From: Brachionus rotundiformis
Taxonomy: Eukaryota; Rotifera; Eurotatoria; Ploima; Brachionidae
NCBI GenBank assembly: GCA_016802295.1
Contig: JAESIW010000180.1
Coordinates: forward strand, 3,703,975-3,767,974
Reading direction: 5' to 3'
Length of the DNA stretch: 64,000 bases
Shown: positions 45,628 through 57,618 of the stretch, piece after piece
How the letters are laid out: every line of letters starts with the position of its first letter
Position numbering within the stretch: the first letter of the stretch is position 1
Translations under genes and position numbers: made by a program
Notes under the pieces: generated by a model
Database searches by the model: none
What the model was told of the DNA's origin: nothing
What the model saw: only the letters and a program-made list of their open reading frames with translations

Positions 45628-48600
45628 TTGTTTACGCTTCAAGTAATTTGTTCGTGTGACTTGTTCAGATAATTCCACTAGTGATAATTAAAAGATATCC
45701 TAGAGTCAGTATAGAATTGAGTTTTCTCTATTCTTTATTTTAAATTAAATCTAGAACAAAAATTTATTGTTAATGTTTGGAGAATAGTCATCGTCTGAAA
45801 TGGAAGCACAACGCCACTTGGAGATACACTCGCTAGGAAAATAATTCACTATTTTGTTTTTTATATTTATAAATAAAAAAATTTTTTATTTTTTTTGATT
45901 AGTAATCTTTTCTACTAAATATAATAGAACTAGAAGAATTCTTATTTTATATTTTTGTTGCCTGTTGTTATTGCTAGAGAAGAAGAAAAATATATGATTG
46001 GTGGTAGATTAAATGCGGTTAAGGACCGCCTATGCAAAAATCTAATTGGCTTTCTAAACTGATTAAAATTGGAAATTATTTGATTGGTAGTGTGCCATCA
46101 GTTCGTATAATTTCGATTTATTTTGATTGAAATTCTGACTTTCTTTTTTTTTCATTGTTTTTGTTGACAAACTTTTTTGCTGATATAGGTAAGTTATTTA
46201 GTTAATTAAAAATATTAATTAATAGAAAAAAAAGAGTGAAAAATGAGTTTTAATTTTGTTCTGCTGGCTAAATAAATCTTTATGTCACCCTATTAATTAA
46301 AAATATAAAAATAGACGCCGATTGGTTTTGGTACATGCAACCTGTGCTCAGTCCAATCCTCGGCAGAGTTTCGATTTAATTTTCCCATTAGGTAGGGTAT
46401 GAAAAATTAATTGCCGCCTCAAATTGATGCTAGATTACTCACTAGACTTGGCCAAACCTGGTCCCTTATTAATAAACTTAGATAGAAAAATAAAAAAAAA
46501 GAAAATAAACTTTCGATAGCTCTGTTTTATACTTTGGCATGAGACGCGCAGGTTCAAACAATTGCGCTTTTTCGTGCCTAAAAATTTAATTATCGCTGAT
46601 GACTTTTTATCTCATTAGCTTATTCGCGTGTATAACTCGAAGCTAGAAATAAATAGATAATTTACATTTTCCTATTTATACAAACTAGTCGATGGGGCTA
46701 CGCGGCTCGGACCGCTTAGTTCTCGGCTTATCCAATCAATTAATCAAATCGAATGGCCAATAATTTGATAAAATTACCTTTGCTGGCCAAGCAGGACTCT
46801 TTGTTATTCTAGGCGCCGTGTCTTTAATAATCCAGTAATTATCAAACAATCTATCTTTGATTAAGAAAGTGCGCGATGCTAAATTTTATCAAATCATCAG
46901 ACTATAAATCAACTAGGATGGCAAGGCCGGACCTTGCCGCTCAGATATCAGCGTGATTGTTTACTTGATTGGCTTGCTTACCTTTTTCCAATTCAGTCAC
47001 GCTATTAGATAAACAAAGGCCAACTTTAGGCATATTAATTTCTCATCGAACATATCTTATCTTCATACACTTATCTCTTTGTTTAAATCGATTTTTTAAC
47101 AGTTTATTTTTGCCAAAACAAATAAGTGAGCTTAATGTATCCGATTTCTTCTATTTGATATTCTTAAATTTAAATTTTAAATACTTGCTTAATTAAATTA
47201 GATGAGAGATAGAGGCAAATTTGAGAAGCATCGCATAGTTTATCTCTCGAGTCTCGGCCCAAGCTACGCAATAGGCAAAAATCTGATTAATCAATTTTGG
47301 AAAGCTTGGGACCCGAGCGGATGATTTTATTCAAATTAGATAAATCAATTAGGCTACGTGACAACAATTCTAAGCTTTGCTGCCAACAGAATCAAATACT
47401 ACCAAGTCTCTGCGGATTTTTATGTGGATATTTGCTACTCTATCTATGTGTGAATATGTGATGTTAAGTCGATTTTTAACTAACATCATTTACCTCACAA
47501 TCTAACACTTAAAAAGCCTAAACTTCTATTCACTTGATAATAAATATTCTCCAGATGGACTCTAGACACTGTTTTACCACTCTTTTCTTGTAAACATCAT
47601 GTAGCCGAAAGTGTTCATTGCATAATATTGGCTGAATGTTTGAGAAAATTAATCAAAATTTTGATTATCTTTTATTCTAAGTGCTCACAAAAAAATATTT
47701 TATTTTTTCACAGTCAATAACTTGATAATTAGACTAGATATGCATGCCCACTGTAAAATAGCCAAAATTTGACCTTCTTTTGTTATCTAAGATTCCGGGT
47801 CCTTAAACAAACTCGACTTCTCTCATTCAAGCAATTAATGCCGTGATCTTGTCCAGTTCAGCTAAGTTGGATCAAAAATCTGAGATAAAAAATCAGCTAT
47901 CATAAAATAAGTGTCCATTTTGCTATGCAAAAATATCAAGGGATCATGGTTTTGGGCAAATTGAAGTTGTTTGCTCAAAAATTATTTTAAATAATTTTTA
48001 ATTAAAAAATTAATAGCAGAATGACATTTTCAAAGTAGACATTATTTTCTGCAAAAAAATTCTACATGCAGAATTATGCTCAATACTCGGTTATGGTTGA
48101 ACATGCTTTGTCACACATAAATATCTATCCCTGTATTAAATTTTTTAATTAAAATAATTATAAAAGAATGTTTGAAAATTAATTTTTGAGCATGGTCATT
48201 AAATTTTGATCATAAACTTCAATATGCCTTGTTTTGGGTTTACCAAAGCCATCCACTCTCAATTATACTTGATTTAAAAAAATTGAATAAAGTCCTGTTT
48301 AAAATTTGCTCAACAATGAGTTGTGAAAGCTAAAATTATAAAACTAACTAATAAAATTTATATTGTGCTATATTATTAAATAATGAAATGAATCAATAAG
48401 TTAAAAAAAAATATTAATTAATTTTTTTATCAAATGGTCAGCATTCAATTGAATAGTTTATTTTTATGAGGGTTTAATTTTCATTATTTAGAATGTAATA
48501 ACGATTTTAAATAAGATATTTTATAACAAATTAATTAATTACAATAATTTAACAGATAACGTTATTGACAACATTAATTTAAGTAATATTTTAATAAACT

Positions 48601-50471
48601 ATTAAACTTAGCCCATTAATAAAAATAAACATCAAAACTTTTGCTTTTTTTGGAAAATTATCATACCCAAATGATAAAGACGAAAAGTTTTTATTAATCA
48701 GAATTTACAAACTACAAAAAATATCAACATCTTGGTTTTAATTTTGACTTAACTGTATTTGATGGTCATAATTAAAAAGACAACTCATATTTAGATTTAA
48801 GAGTTGAATTCCAAAGATCCATTAGTCAATTTTGTGGAAATTTAAAAGCTAAAATGAAAAAATAAACTTGGAATAATTTACAATGAAAATATAAATAAGA
48901 TATTGACATTACTTTGATCAGTTAGTTCAGTTTTGTGTAAAGAAGATTAACTAAACTGTTCGGAAGCGAATCAACCCAAAAACTAATATCAAGATTGGAA
49001 ACAGGACATACTGGATCTAGAAAATCAACAGAACAAGCTATTAGCTGATACATAAACTCGGTAGAATGTAGATACCAGCATAAATAAAGGAAAAAATTGA
49101 CCAAAAACTGACCAATATATTTAAAAATGTTTCTCGGCAGTATTAAGTAAATTCTAAATAATATAATTACAATTTAAGATTTAGTATTATGCTAATTATT
49201 GATTTGTGGGAAAAAAGCATTGCCAAATCATTTGTTTTTAAAGAATTCGAACCGTTCTTGAAAAATTCATGATTAAATACAGTTGGGAATATTTTGCTAA
49301 TATTTTTATTTTCACAAGATGGACAATTTAATAAATGAAAATAAATCACATGCATTTCATACATTTATAAAACAAATTATTCAAAAAATTAATTAAATTA
49401 TAAAATTTAATAAAAAATATCGAAATTTTCTTAAATGGTTGCCGACTAAAATGGAATTGGAACGACATTTAAAAATATCGTAGATCTTCGAGTGATTGCC
49501 AAAATTTTAGAACCTTTCTTTGCAACAATATTTTTTTCCAAACGTATTTCTAGGCTAATCAATGTGCAATCACTTTACTAATTAAAAAATTGTATTATTA
49601 ATTCTATAAATTAATATTTTTTGTTCTAACAATAGAAAACTATTAAATGATTTAAAAAAATGACCAAAATATTCATTAATTAACCAACTTTTTCAAATTA
49701 GTTTTTTAATCAGAAATTAGCTTAAGTTTATAGAAAAGAATTGATATGTAAAATATTGATAAAGAATTGAATTTGACAAAATTCTAAAAAATGATTAATC
49801 ATTATTTGAGTCAAATTCTTAACTTATAAATTTAAGTAAATAATCTTAATAATTGTATTTGCTTAATTTGAAAAAATAAACAAAAATCCCATTTTAAACT
49901 ACTTGATAATGATTAGGTTAATAATAATTATTTTTTTATATCTTTTACATGGTATATTAAATTTAAAAAATTAATTTTGAATACATTTAAAAGACAAACA
50001 CTGAATTAGATTGAATTTAATTTTTAGATTCATTTATAATCTTGATTTGATATTTTTAACAAAAAATAACAATTTGTTAATATCTTAAAATATAAGTTAA
50101 ATCATAATTATTTTAGAAAATAATTCAAATTATTGCTAAATTTTAACCACTTTAGTGAAAATACATTAAATTCAATATTTTCAATTAATTATTCAAATTG
50201 AATTTTTAGATCAATTTAATATTTGTGATTCATGAAGATAATGTCTAAACCATTTAATCAAAACATATTTTTAAAATAAAAAAATATTTATTAAAAGAAG
50301 CCAATAATTTCGAAATTGATTATTTTATTGAAAAAAATTTCAAGATTAATTTGTTAAATTATCTGAAAAAATTGGAAAAAAGGGAGTTCTGGGCTTTGTT
50401 TTATTCATACATTCAAAAACATAAAGAAATACAAAGACATTATTTTGATTAAATTTTTAAAAATAACAATT
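45628..50471. promoter_or_regulatory. EBF upstream gene desert
   Basis: About 4.8 kb between the EBF start and the RUVBL2 stop with no supported gene. The part at about 46300-47900 is more complex and richer in G/C than the rest (for example CTACGCGGCTCGGACCGCTT near 46700), like the downstream flank. Open frames at 46969, 48922 and 49167 have no protein-like features. The region is the likely site of EBF promoter and enhancers. Confidence 0.35.
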
Positions 50472-52267
50472 TTATGAGTCAACAGTCATTTTTTCGGTAC
50501 CAGCTGTTGGAGCTTTTAATAAAAAACAAGATAAATTTTTAGATAATAAAAAAAATAATATTTAAAAAAAATGTTGCTAAGCTTACCAATTTCACTGAAA
50601 AGAAAATTTTGTTCATATTCTTTTAGGAATTCAGATGATCGTGCTTCGTCCAAAAATAATGTATACACTCTCTTAATGTCATCGATGCTTACTTCAGTTC
50701 CCTTTGGAAAAAAAATTTAAACCCAAATATTTTTATCAAATATAAATTACCTTTCTCTTTTTACAAGCCAAATTAGCTGTTGTGATTAATTGAATAGAAT
50801 ACCTAAGAGATGTTTCTTTACCTATTTTTGTCAAAACAGTCAAGGCTTCATCACTCATCTCTACGTCCTCCTCCTCACAGCGAATTTTCAAAATTTGCCT
50901 TATTTCATTTTCTTCATAAGGTGTTGTTGATATAATCAAAAGACGGTCCAATAAATCAATTGGAATGCCGTGAGGACTTTGATAATTAGTTCCTCTGATT
51001 CTGGTAATGCCTCTGTTTGTAGCCATAATGAAAACAGGTGCCATGTCGCTTTCAAGAGCTCGATTCAAAAATGAAAAGCATTCAATGTCCAGCATATGGA
51101 CCTCGTCAATGAATAATACGCCAGGAACTATTTCGGCTTTGCCTTCTTCTCGCCACTCAGCTACTTTTGCATTTATTTGATCTCTTACTTCCGACTTTAT
51201 TTCGCCAGTGTCTCCACTGAACAAAGCAAGGAAACCCTGGGTCCTCGAGTTTATTACATCTATCTCATGTAATGTAACTGTATGAACCACTTCTTTTCGT
51301 TTTTGCAATTCACCCTCTGGACATTGGACAAATTTTGTCTGAAAAAAAAAAGCATAAAAGCAAGCACAAAAAAATTGGAAAATTTCCTACTTGAGGACCC
51401 ATGGCGTCATAATCTCTAGCTCTGGTAAAAGAACGACCTAGTCTTGAAATTCTACCAGTTGCTTTGTCAATTGTTATTATATCACTTAAAAAAGTAAAAA
51501 ATTTAAATAAATTTTAAACCTTTTAGAAAACTTTTGTTATTTTACCCAGCTTGAACTTTTTCTGAAGTCAAAGATTCAATCATTTTTTGACCAAGATCAT
51601 AGACGGTCTCCATTTCGGTGGTTTTAAGTGTTAATTTTCCCACTTTAGCTCCCTAGGAACAAAATTAAAATGTTTATATAAATATGTTAATGATTTGTTA
51701 CAGTTCCGCTAGCTGGTCGGTCAATTTGAATCTCAACAACTTCACCTTCAATGATTTCTGTCTCTTCTTTAATTCGAATACCAATTGAGCGCCTAAACGC
51801 TTGGGTTAAGGCCTCGGTTTTGCTCATTTCTAGAGAAAAAATTTCACTACCAGCAATGCTAGTAAACGGTGTATCTTGACCAAGTGCTTGTGCCATGCCT
51901 AGAAAAAAGGAATAATATAATTATGCGCCATAACAAGCCATAACAAACCCATGGCAATAGCTGTTTTTCCAGTACCAGGCTGACCAGCGATCAAGACGGC
52001 ACGTCCTGCAATTTTTCCCTCCTTAATCATCTCCATAATCAGGCCTGCGGCACGACGAGCTTTTTTCTGGCCGACCATTCCTTGAGATACATGTCTTGGC
52101 TCCAAGGAATCATCGAGACCCAAACCTCGTATATGAGAATGAGCGCCAATTCGTTCTATTCGTGTTATCTCTCTAACTTCTTTAATTTCTGATGCAGATG
52201 GCTAAAATTAATTTAAAAAAAGTTAAGTCTAAAAACCACATGGAAAATTTCACATTACAGTAGTCAT
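50472..52267 (-). CDS. RUVBL2: RuvB-like 2 AAA+ ATPase (Reptin)
   Basis: Eight exons on the minus strand: 52267-52259, 52201-51949, 51898-51702, 51652-51546, 51484-51391, 51338-50751, 50701-50587, 50512-50472; 467 residues (human 463). Walker A GQPGTGKT is at 76-83, the family insert carries IEGEVVEIQIDRPASGT, Walker B FIDEVH is near 296-301, sensor 1 lies in IMATNRG, and the arginine-finger region in DLLDRLLIISTTPY. HSHIRGLGLDD and PEGELQKRKEVVHTV identify RUVBL2 rather than RUVBL1. It forms hexamers with RUVBL1 in INO80, SRCAP/TIP60 chromatin remodellers and the R2TP chaperone. The first exon encodes only MTT. Phases all agree. It is divergent from the adducin-like gene across 468 bp. Confidence 0.97.
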
Positions 52268-52735
52268 TTCTGGTTCGGAATTCTAGATTTTTATCAGATC
52301 TAAAAATAAAGTTCTAAATTAAAAAAAATGAAATATAAATTTTGTTGTACACTTTTGAATTTTGATTCTGATTTATTTCTGGACGATTCGTTTAATGTAT
52401 ATACAAAAATTTAAATATTTTTCAAATAATACATATTTTCTCAAGACATATAGTTTTTTAAATTATTCTCGTTGCTGAGATCCGTAAATTTGAACTTAAA
52501 CCACTTAATTTATTTATTATTTTAAAAAATCCGTTGCTGTCTTTTTCTCTAATTAATTAAAAGGTAAAGGAAAATGTAGAAAACTTTAAATTTATTAATA
52601 TAAACATTTTGTAAACTTAATTGTCTTTTTTTTTTTATTTTATAACTAAATTGGCAAAATAATTTTCAATTAAATATTCAAAGATTGTTTTCAATGATAA
52701 ATTTAATATTCTGGATAATTAGAACTTCATACAGA
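52268..52735. promoter_or_regulatory. Divergent intergenic region RUVBL2 / adducin-like
   Basis: 468 bp between opposing start codons. The adducin-like side ends CATACAG one base before its ATG, an acceptor-like site. Confidence 0.4.
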
Positions 52736-53872
52736 ATGATGAAATATACCAATATTCAAAAAATTTTAACCGGGCTGCTGAGCAAACCGGTAGAATGGAC
52801 CAGAAGCTTTTCATCTGGTAGAAATTAAACATTTTAATAAAAGTTAAAAAATTTTTTTTTTAATTTCTTCTTAAGAAAAAACTTTAAAAATAAACGATAT
52901 AAAAATAAAGAATCTCAAGCTGTCTAATCACGAAGAAAGATGCAAACTAGCATCAGTTTACAGATTAGTTGATTTAAGAAATTGGAGTTGGAGCATTTAC
53001 AATCACATAACAGTATGAAAATTATTTTCTTCAATTTAAAATTTGATCAATTTTGTGGACAAAGTTGAGATGCAATGACCATCCAGACCATTTTTTAATA
53101 AATCCTTTTGGACTTTTCTACTCTGAAATTACAGCATCAAAACTTTTAAAAATCGACTCTAAATGTCAGTGATATCACTATATCATTAGTTTAACTAATT
53201 TATATTCTTGTCTTTACAGGTAGCATAATTGAAAGAGGCACAACCACATATGGCTTAAACAAAGCTGGCTTTACTCTTCACTCTACCATACACAATGCTC
53301 GCAAAGACATAAACGCTGTTATTCATATTCATACTGGCCTAGCCGCTGGATTATCTGCTTTGAAATATGGTTTTTTGCCTATATCTCAAGAAGCTTTGAT
53401 ATGTGGTAATGTAAGCTATCATGATTACGAAGGTATCCTAATAGATGACGCTGTCAGACAAAAAATTGCCAGCGATCTTGGACCTGAAAATAAAATAATG
53501 ATTTTAAGAAATCATGGGGTAGTTTTTTGTGGAAACACCATAGAAGAAGCATGGTTTTATCTAATGACTTTTATGACAGCTGTAGACATTCAGTTCCACG
53601 CTTTATCAGCTTCTAATGGTAAAGAAAATCTCATTATACCACCAAGAGATATTCTTGAACAAGTTCAGAAGGTTGTAAAAAATAACCTAGCTAATGAACA
53701 GCCAATTGATGAAATTCAATGGAAGTTAGGCGAATTGGAATTTGAAGCAGAAATGAGAAAACTTGATTCAATGGTAATCTAAATTAGATAGAAATTTCGA
53801 ACTTTTTTGATTTTTGATTTTTTTAAGGGATATGATACCGGATATCCTTATAAAAAACCACCAATACATTAA
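52736..53872 (+). CDS. Adducin-head (class II aldolase fold) protein
   Basis: Five exons, 52736-52817, 52876-53012, 53065-53164, 53220-53773, 53828-53872; 305 residues. The sequence follows the adducin N-terminal head: CKLASVYRLVDLRNWSWSIY, HFLINPFGLFYSEITASKLL, TTTYGLNKAGFTLHSTIHNA, AVIHIHTGLAAGLSALKYGF, GPENKIMILRNHGVVFCGNT. Class II aldolase metal ligands are partly suggested by HIHT and RNHG. The protein ends soon after the head (GYDTGYPYKKPPIH), lacking the neck and the basic MARCKS-like tail that lets adducin cap actin and bind spectrin. The first exon (KYTNIQKILTGLLSKPVEWTRSF) could be a mitochondrial targeting peptide. It may be an enzyme-like or mitochondrial relative rather than a membrane-skeleton protein. 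METTL23-like starts 111 bp downstream. Confidence 0.85.
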
Positions 53873-53983
53873 ATAAATATTATTATTTTGTATATTTTTT
53901 TAAAATAAAAATTCCGTGTTGAAGTAATTTTTGACCTAAATAAATACTTGAGTTATACCAATTCGACTTGATTTGGTTAAGAA

Positions 53984-54983
53984 ATGGATAAGTATGTTAT
54001 TACTTCTTTTTTTATAAACACTCAAAACGAGACCAAAAGAGAAATCAAAATTGCTGAAGTAATCTTTGAAAGTTAGAATATATTGTTTTAATTAAAATAA
54101 ATTTCTTAGTTGTGCCAAGCAAATTATGGATACTATATTTGGCCAAGTTCGATAATATTGGCCAATTATATTTATCTAAATAAAAATAAAATTTTCAATG
54201 AAAATGATGTTCTTTTAGAAGTAAAATTTAAATCATTATAAACATAACTATTAAGCAAGTTATTTACAATTTTTAATTTAAATTAAATTTCAGATCGGTG
54301 CAGGGACATCATTTCCGTCAATTGTAGCCAAAAAATGCTGCGATTTGAAAAATATCATAGTAACAGACAATTTTAGAGACAATTCAAATTTACTTGAATT
54401 GATCAAGTATTCATTAAATTTAAATCAGCTAGAACCAATTCAAAACTTGAAGCAACAAAATTCTGATGCTATTTTTGTCCAACATTTCGACTGGACTCAT
54501 TTAGATAAGGAAATTTTAAGCAACATGCCAAAAATTGATCTTATCATAGGATCTGATGTATTTTTTGACTCAAAATGTAATATTAGTAGATTTGTTTTTT
54601 TTTGCTAATTTATTTTGTTAGTATATGAAGGTAAATTAAGTTTAACCAATATTTTTGGCCATTATCTTTTTATAAAATGACAGATTTAATTGTGGCTATC
54701 AGATTTTTTATTAAATTTAACAACCAAAATATTAAATTTTATTCTACTTATCAGATTAGAAGGTAAAAATATTAATTTATTGTAATATGTAATCGTTTTT
54801 TTAATTTAAAGCTTTGGTTCGTACATGAAATTGATTTATTTATTGGAAAAATATTCTTTGAATTATGAAAAAATAGAAATAGATGATCAAATTTTATTCA
54901 AACGAGAAACTACCATTGACAAGTTTTCGGAAACAAATGCTGATTCTCATGAAATAATTATCCTGAAGATTTTTAATAAATAA
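53984..54983 (+). CDS. METTL23: METTL23-like methyltransferase
   Basis: Six exons: 53984-54058, 54110-54220, 54294-54576, 54622-54630, 54684-54762, 54812-54983; 242 residues (human METTL23 long form is close to this). Seven-beta-strand methyltransferase features: ANYGYYIWPSSIILANYIY, motif I LLEIGAGTSFPSIVAKKC spanning the exon 2/3 junction, VTDNF after strand 2, and IGSDVFFDSK. The segment IKFYSTYQIRR matches the family block VQLWSTYQVRS. METTL23 is reported as an arginine or protein methyltransferase of the METTL21 group. Exon 4 is a 9-base micro-exon (TATATGAAG), required to keep frame between VFFDSK and DLIVAIRFF. The gene is only 111 bp from the upstream stop on the same strand. Confidence 0.85.
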
Positions 54984-55725
54984 TCATTTTTATATCATTG
55001 TATCAGTTCGAAATTTATTCATATTTAATTTATAATTCTATTTTAAAATATTTTCAATGATTTTAAATACTTAAAAAAAAAGCTTCCAATTAAGACTACC
55101 GAATATTTCCATTAGGGCACCAATTCGTTTTATTATACAATTTTAATTTCAATCTATATGAAAATCAATTAGGCTTTGATATGAGTTTGGAACAGATTAG
55201 AACATTTAATTTATTTAGGATAAATTTAAAAAACATCAAGTCAAATTATTTCTAAATAATTGTCATGTTATTGAATTATGGAAGCAATTTAAATTACATT
55301 CTCAAATGGAGTTTTGCTATTTGTGCAGTTTCACCACCCATTAGAACCATAATCCATATTTCGACAATTTTGTTATCTTAAATTAGTTTTCTTGATAATA
55401 TTTTAAGACCCAAGTAAGATTGAATTCAATTGATACTGTGATTATTATCTAAGCTTTGTCGAAAAACTCGATAAACATAATTCTTTTAAGTCCTAGTCTT
55501 AAGATAAGTAATTTATTTTGGAAAATTATTTATTAAATTTAACTAAGAAGACTTCCTTAAGAAAGATTGATCCAAATACCTACTCTTTATGATTAAACAT
55601 TTAAATATTACTTAATTCATCAATTTAAAATATTTTCATAGCATAGCATTGAAATCAAATTTTCCTTTGAAGCTAATTTTTTGCTAAAAAAATATAATTT
55701 TCAAGAATTTTTATTAAATTTCAAT
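54984..55725. other. Convergent spacer between METTL23-like and archease
   Basis: About 740 bp between two stop codons, AT-rich, with nothing recognised. Confidence 0.45.
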
Positions 55726-56184
55726 TTAAATATCTATAATAACATATATATCATGAGTTTCTCTATCATCATGTACTTGCATGTTCGAATAAGTAATCGC
55801 CTTTACTTCGGTTCCTTGGGGATGTTTGGCTAAGTCAAAAACCTCGCCATATCCAGTGGCTTTTATGTGTCCTTTGATTGGATCAAATTGGTCAATTACT
55901 ATTTTGCAGGGAATAAAGTACGGTTCAGCGCAGAATCTAAATAACCATTCATCAAGCCATTTAAAAACTAAATTAAGCATGTCTTCATCATCCTCTAATT
56001 GAATTTCTAGCTCTTCAGTTTGTTTATATTCAACAGTTTCTATATCGGTCATATAGCCGAACATCGACATGGCAACTTGCTCAAATGACTCTTTAAGCGT
56101 ACCACCCCATGCATGCAACTGGACATCAGCAGTATGATCGAGATACTCATATTTTTTATCCGGCAAGACTAAATTATCAGACAT
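55726..56184 (-). CDS. ZBTB8OS: Archease, tRNA ligase cofactor
   Basis: Single exon, 152 residues, complete. Archease signatures: YEYLDHTADVQLHAWG at about 13-28, with metal-binding Asp/His, FEQVAMSMFGYMTD, EDMLNLVFKWLDEWLFRF, GYGEVFDLAKHPQGTEVKAI and the C-terminal HDIYVIIDI. Archease stimulates guanylylation of the RTCB tRNA ligase complex, so it serves tRNA splicing and the unconventional splicing of XBP1. The start matches the family N-terminus. A small membrane-protein gene on the same strand ends 63 bp upstream of this ATG, so the two may be co-transcribed. Confidence 0.96.
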   Translation of the reverse strand: MSDNLVLPDKKYEYLDHTADVQLHAWGGTLKESFEQVAMSMFGYMTDIETVEYKQTEELEIQLEDDEDMLNLVFKWLDEWLFRFCAEPYFIPCKIVIDQFDPIKGHIKATGYGEVFDLAKHPQGTEVKAITYSNMQVHDDRETHDIYVIIDI

Positions 56185-56247
56185 TTTTAATAAAAATTTT
56201 ATTCTTTTTTTTTACAAAATAAAATATAATTTTAAAATATATATTTT

Positions 56248-56565
56248 TTAATTATTTTGAGTCTTTTTTTCAGCCTGTCTCCTTTGTTCCAGATATTCCG
56301 CTTCTCGCTGCTTTAATTCAATATCTTCTTCTACTTTAGAGCGATATTTCTCAATAAGCATGGGTACTCCCTCTAAGAGTAAAAAATAATTTCAAATCAT
56401 TCATATATTATTGTTGTGAAGACAAATTAAATTACCTTTTTTAAATAAATAGAAATTGTACAAGACAAGACCAGCGCTTACCAACGATACTCCCAATATA
56501 CCAGTTATTGTTAATTTGTGCAATTTGTCATACACTTTTAGCCTAGAATTTCCGCTTGATGACAT
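56248..56565 (-). CDS. Small single-pass membrane protein, COX14-like layout
   Basis: Two exons on the minus strand, 56565-56436 and 56372-56248; 84 residues. A short basic N-terminus (NSRLKVYDKLHKL) precedes one transmembrane helix (TITGILGVSLVSAGLVLYNF), followed by a highly charged helical tail (KYRSKVEEDIELKQREAEYL). The size and layout recall small mitochondrial inner-membrane assembly proteins such as COX14, but sequence identity is not enough to name it. The intron phase is consistent and the exon 2 stop is clear. It lies 63 bp upstream of archease on the same strand, and divergent from PRELID1-like across 473 bp. Confidence 0.65.
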
Positions 56566-57038
56566 TTTTCTAATTTTTAAAAGGCGGTTTGGTTTTGGAA
56601 AAATTTATTTAAAAAAAAGAAATATTTCTTCTATATTAAATACACTCATTAGCAATAATATTTTGCAACATTTCGAGTATGCATATGTCTGTAGCGTAAA
56701 TCTAGTAAATTTTTAAGTTTATTTTAACTACATAAACCATGTTAATTTAGTCAAAAATTCAACAATTTATATAAAAATGCCTCACTACTATTCAAAAATT
56801 CAAAAATAGAATTCTTTTTATAGCGTTCTTGATTATCAAGGTAGTTAAGTATCGAAAATTGGACTAATTTCAACGCATCTCCCATCAGTCCTTATTAATA
56901 TTTGAGATAACTAAGCCAAATAGGTGTGTATGTTAAATTAATAAATTAAAATTTAAATATTTTAGATTTCTTAAATGATGGTATTTTATTTATTTTAAAT
57001 TTACTCCAATTAAGGCTTAAAATTGTTACAGAAATAAG
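56566..57038. promoter_or_regulatory. Divergent intergenic region COX14-like / PRELID1-like
   Basis: 473 bp between opposing start codons. The PRELID1 side has TTGTTACAG ending at 57031, 7 bases before its ATG, an acceptor-like site. Confidence 0.4.
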
Positions 57039-57618
57039 ATGGTCAAAGAATATTTTGGAACTTATACATTTCCATTTAATTGGGAAGCGGTTGTTTCTGG
57101 CTTTTGGGTGAAATATCCCAATCCGTACAGTAAACATGTTGTGTCCGAAGACGTATTGAGCAGATCGGTTGGTGAAAATAATGTTTTAGTGACAAAAAGG
57201 TTATTAGTAAAGGAGAGAAACTTCCACATGCCAAAATGGGCTGAGAAATATGTTACATTTAAAAATGTCTTCGTAATAGAAGAAAGCTATTGTGATGTTA
57301 ATAAAAAAACATTTACCTCTTTCACTCGAAATTTTTCCTCAAACTCATTAATGGTAATGTGAAATTTTTTGCTGGAACTTTTTAATTTTTACTTTTTCAT
57401 AGACCATTATTGAAAAATGTGTCTACACCATCGATCCGAATAATCCAAACCAGACAATTTGTACAAAACAAGCGCATATATTTTCTCCATTGTTGTTTGG
57501 CTCAGGCATTGAACAGTTCGCTTTAAAAAGATTCAAGAAAAATGCGGACAAAGCTAGTCAGGGTTTGCAGTGGATTTTGGAAAAATTTCAAGTCAACAAA
57601 TTCAAAGGCTACTGTTAA
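57039..57618 (+). CDS. PRELID1: PRELI domain phospholipid transfer protein (PRELID1-like)
   Basis: Two exons, 57039-57353 and 57403-57618; 176 residues. The PRELI/MSF1 domain fills the protein: WEAVVSGFWVKYPNPYSKHV at about 15-34, VTKRLLVKERNFHMPKWAEK, a core ending FTRNFSSNSLM, then TIIEKCVYTIDPNNP and FGSGIEQFALKRFKKNADKA. PYSKHV and MPKWAE favour PRELID1/Ups1 over PRELID3. The family sits in the mitochondrial intermembrane space with TRIAP1 and moves phosphatidic acid for cardiolipin synthesis. Human PRELID1 has a further 40-residue C-terminal helix rich in Lys/Ala that is missing here. Confidence 0.93.

Noticed and set aside
48922..49364. Short minus-strand open frames in the EBF upstream desert
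   Set aside because: Low-complexity, no motif, no splice continuity; treated as chance.
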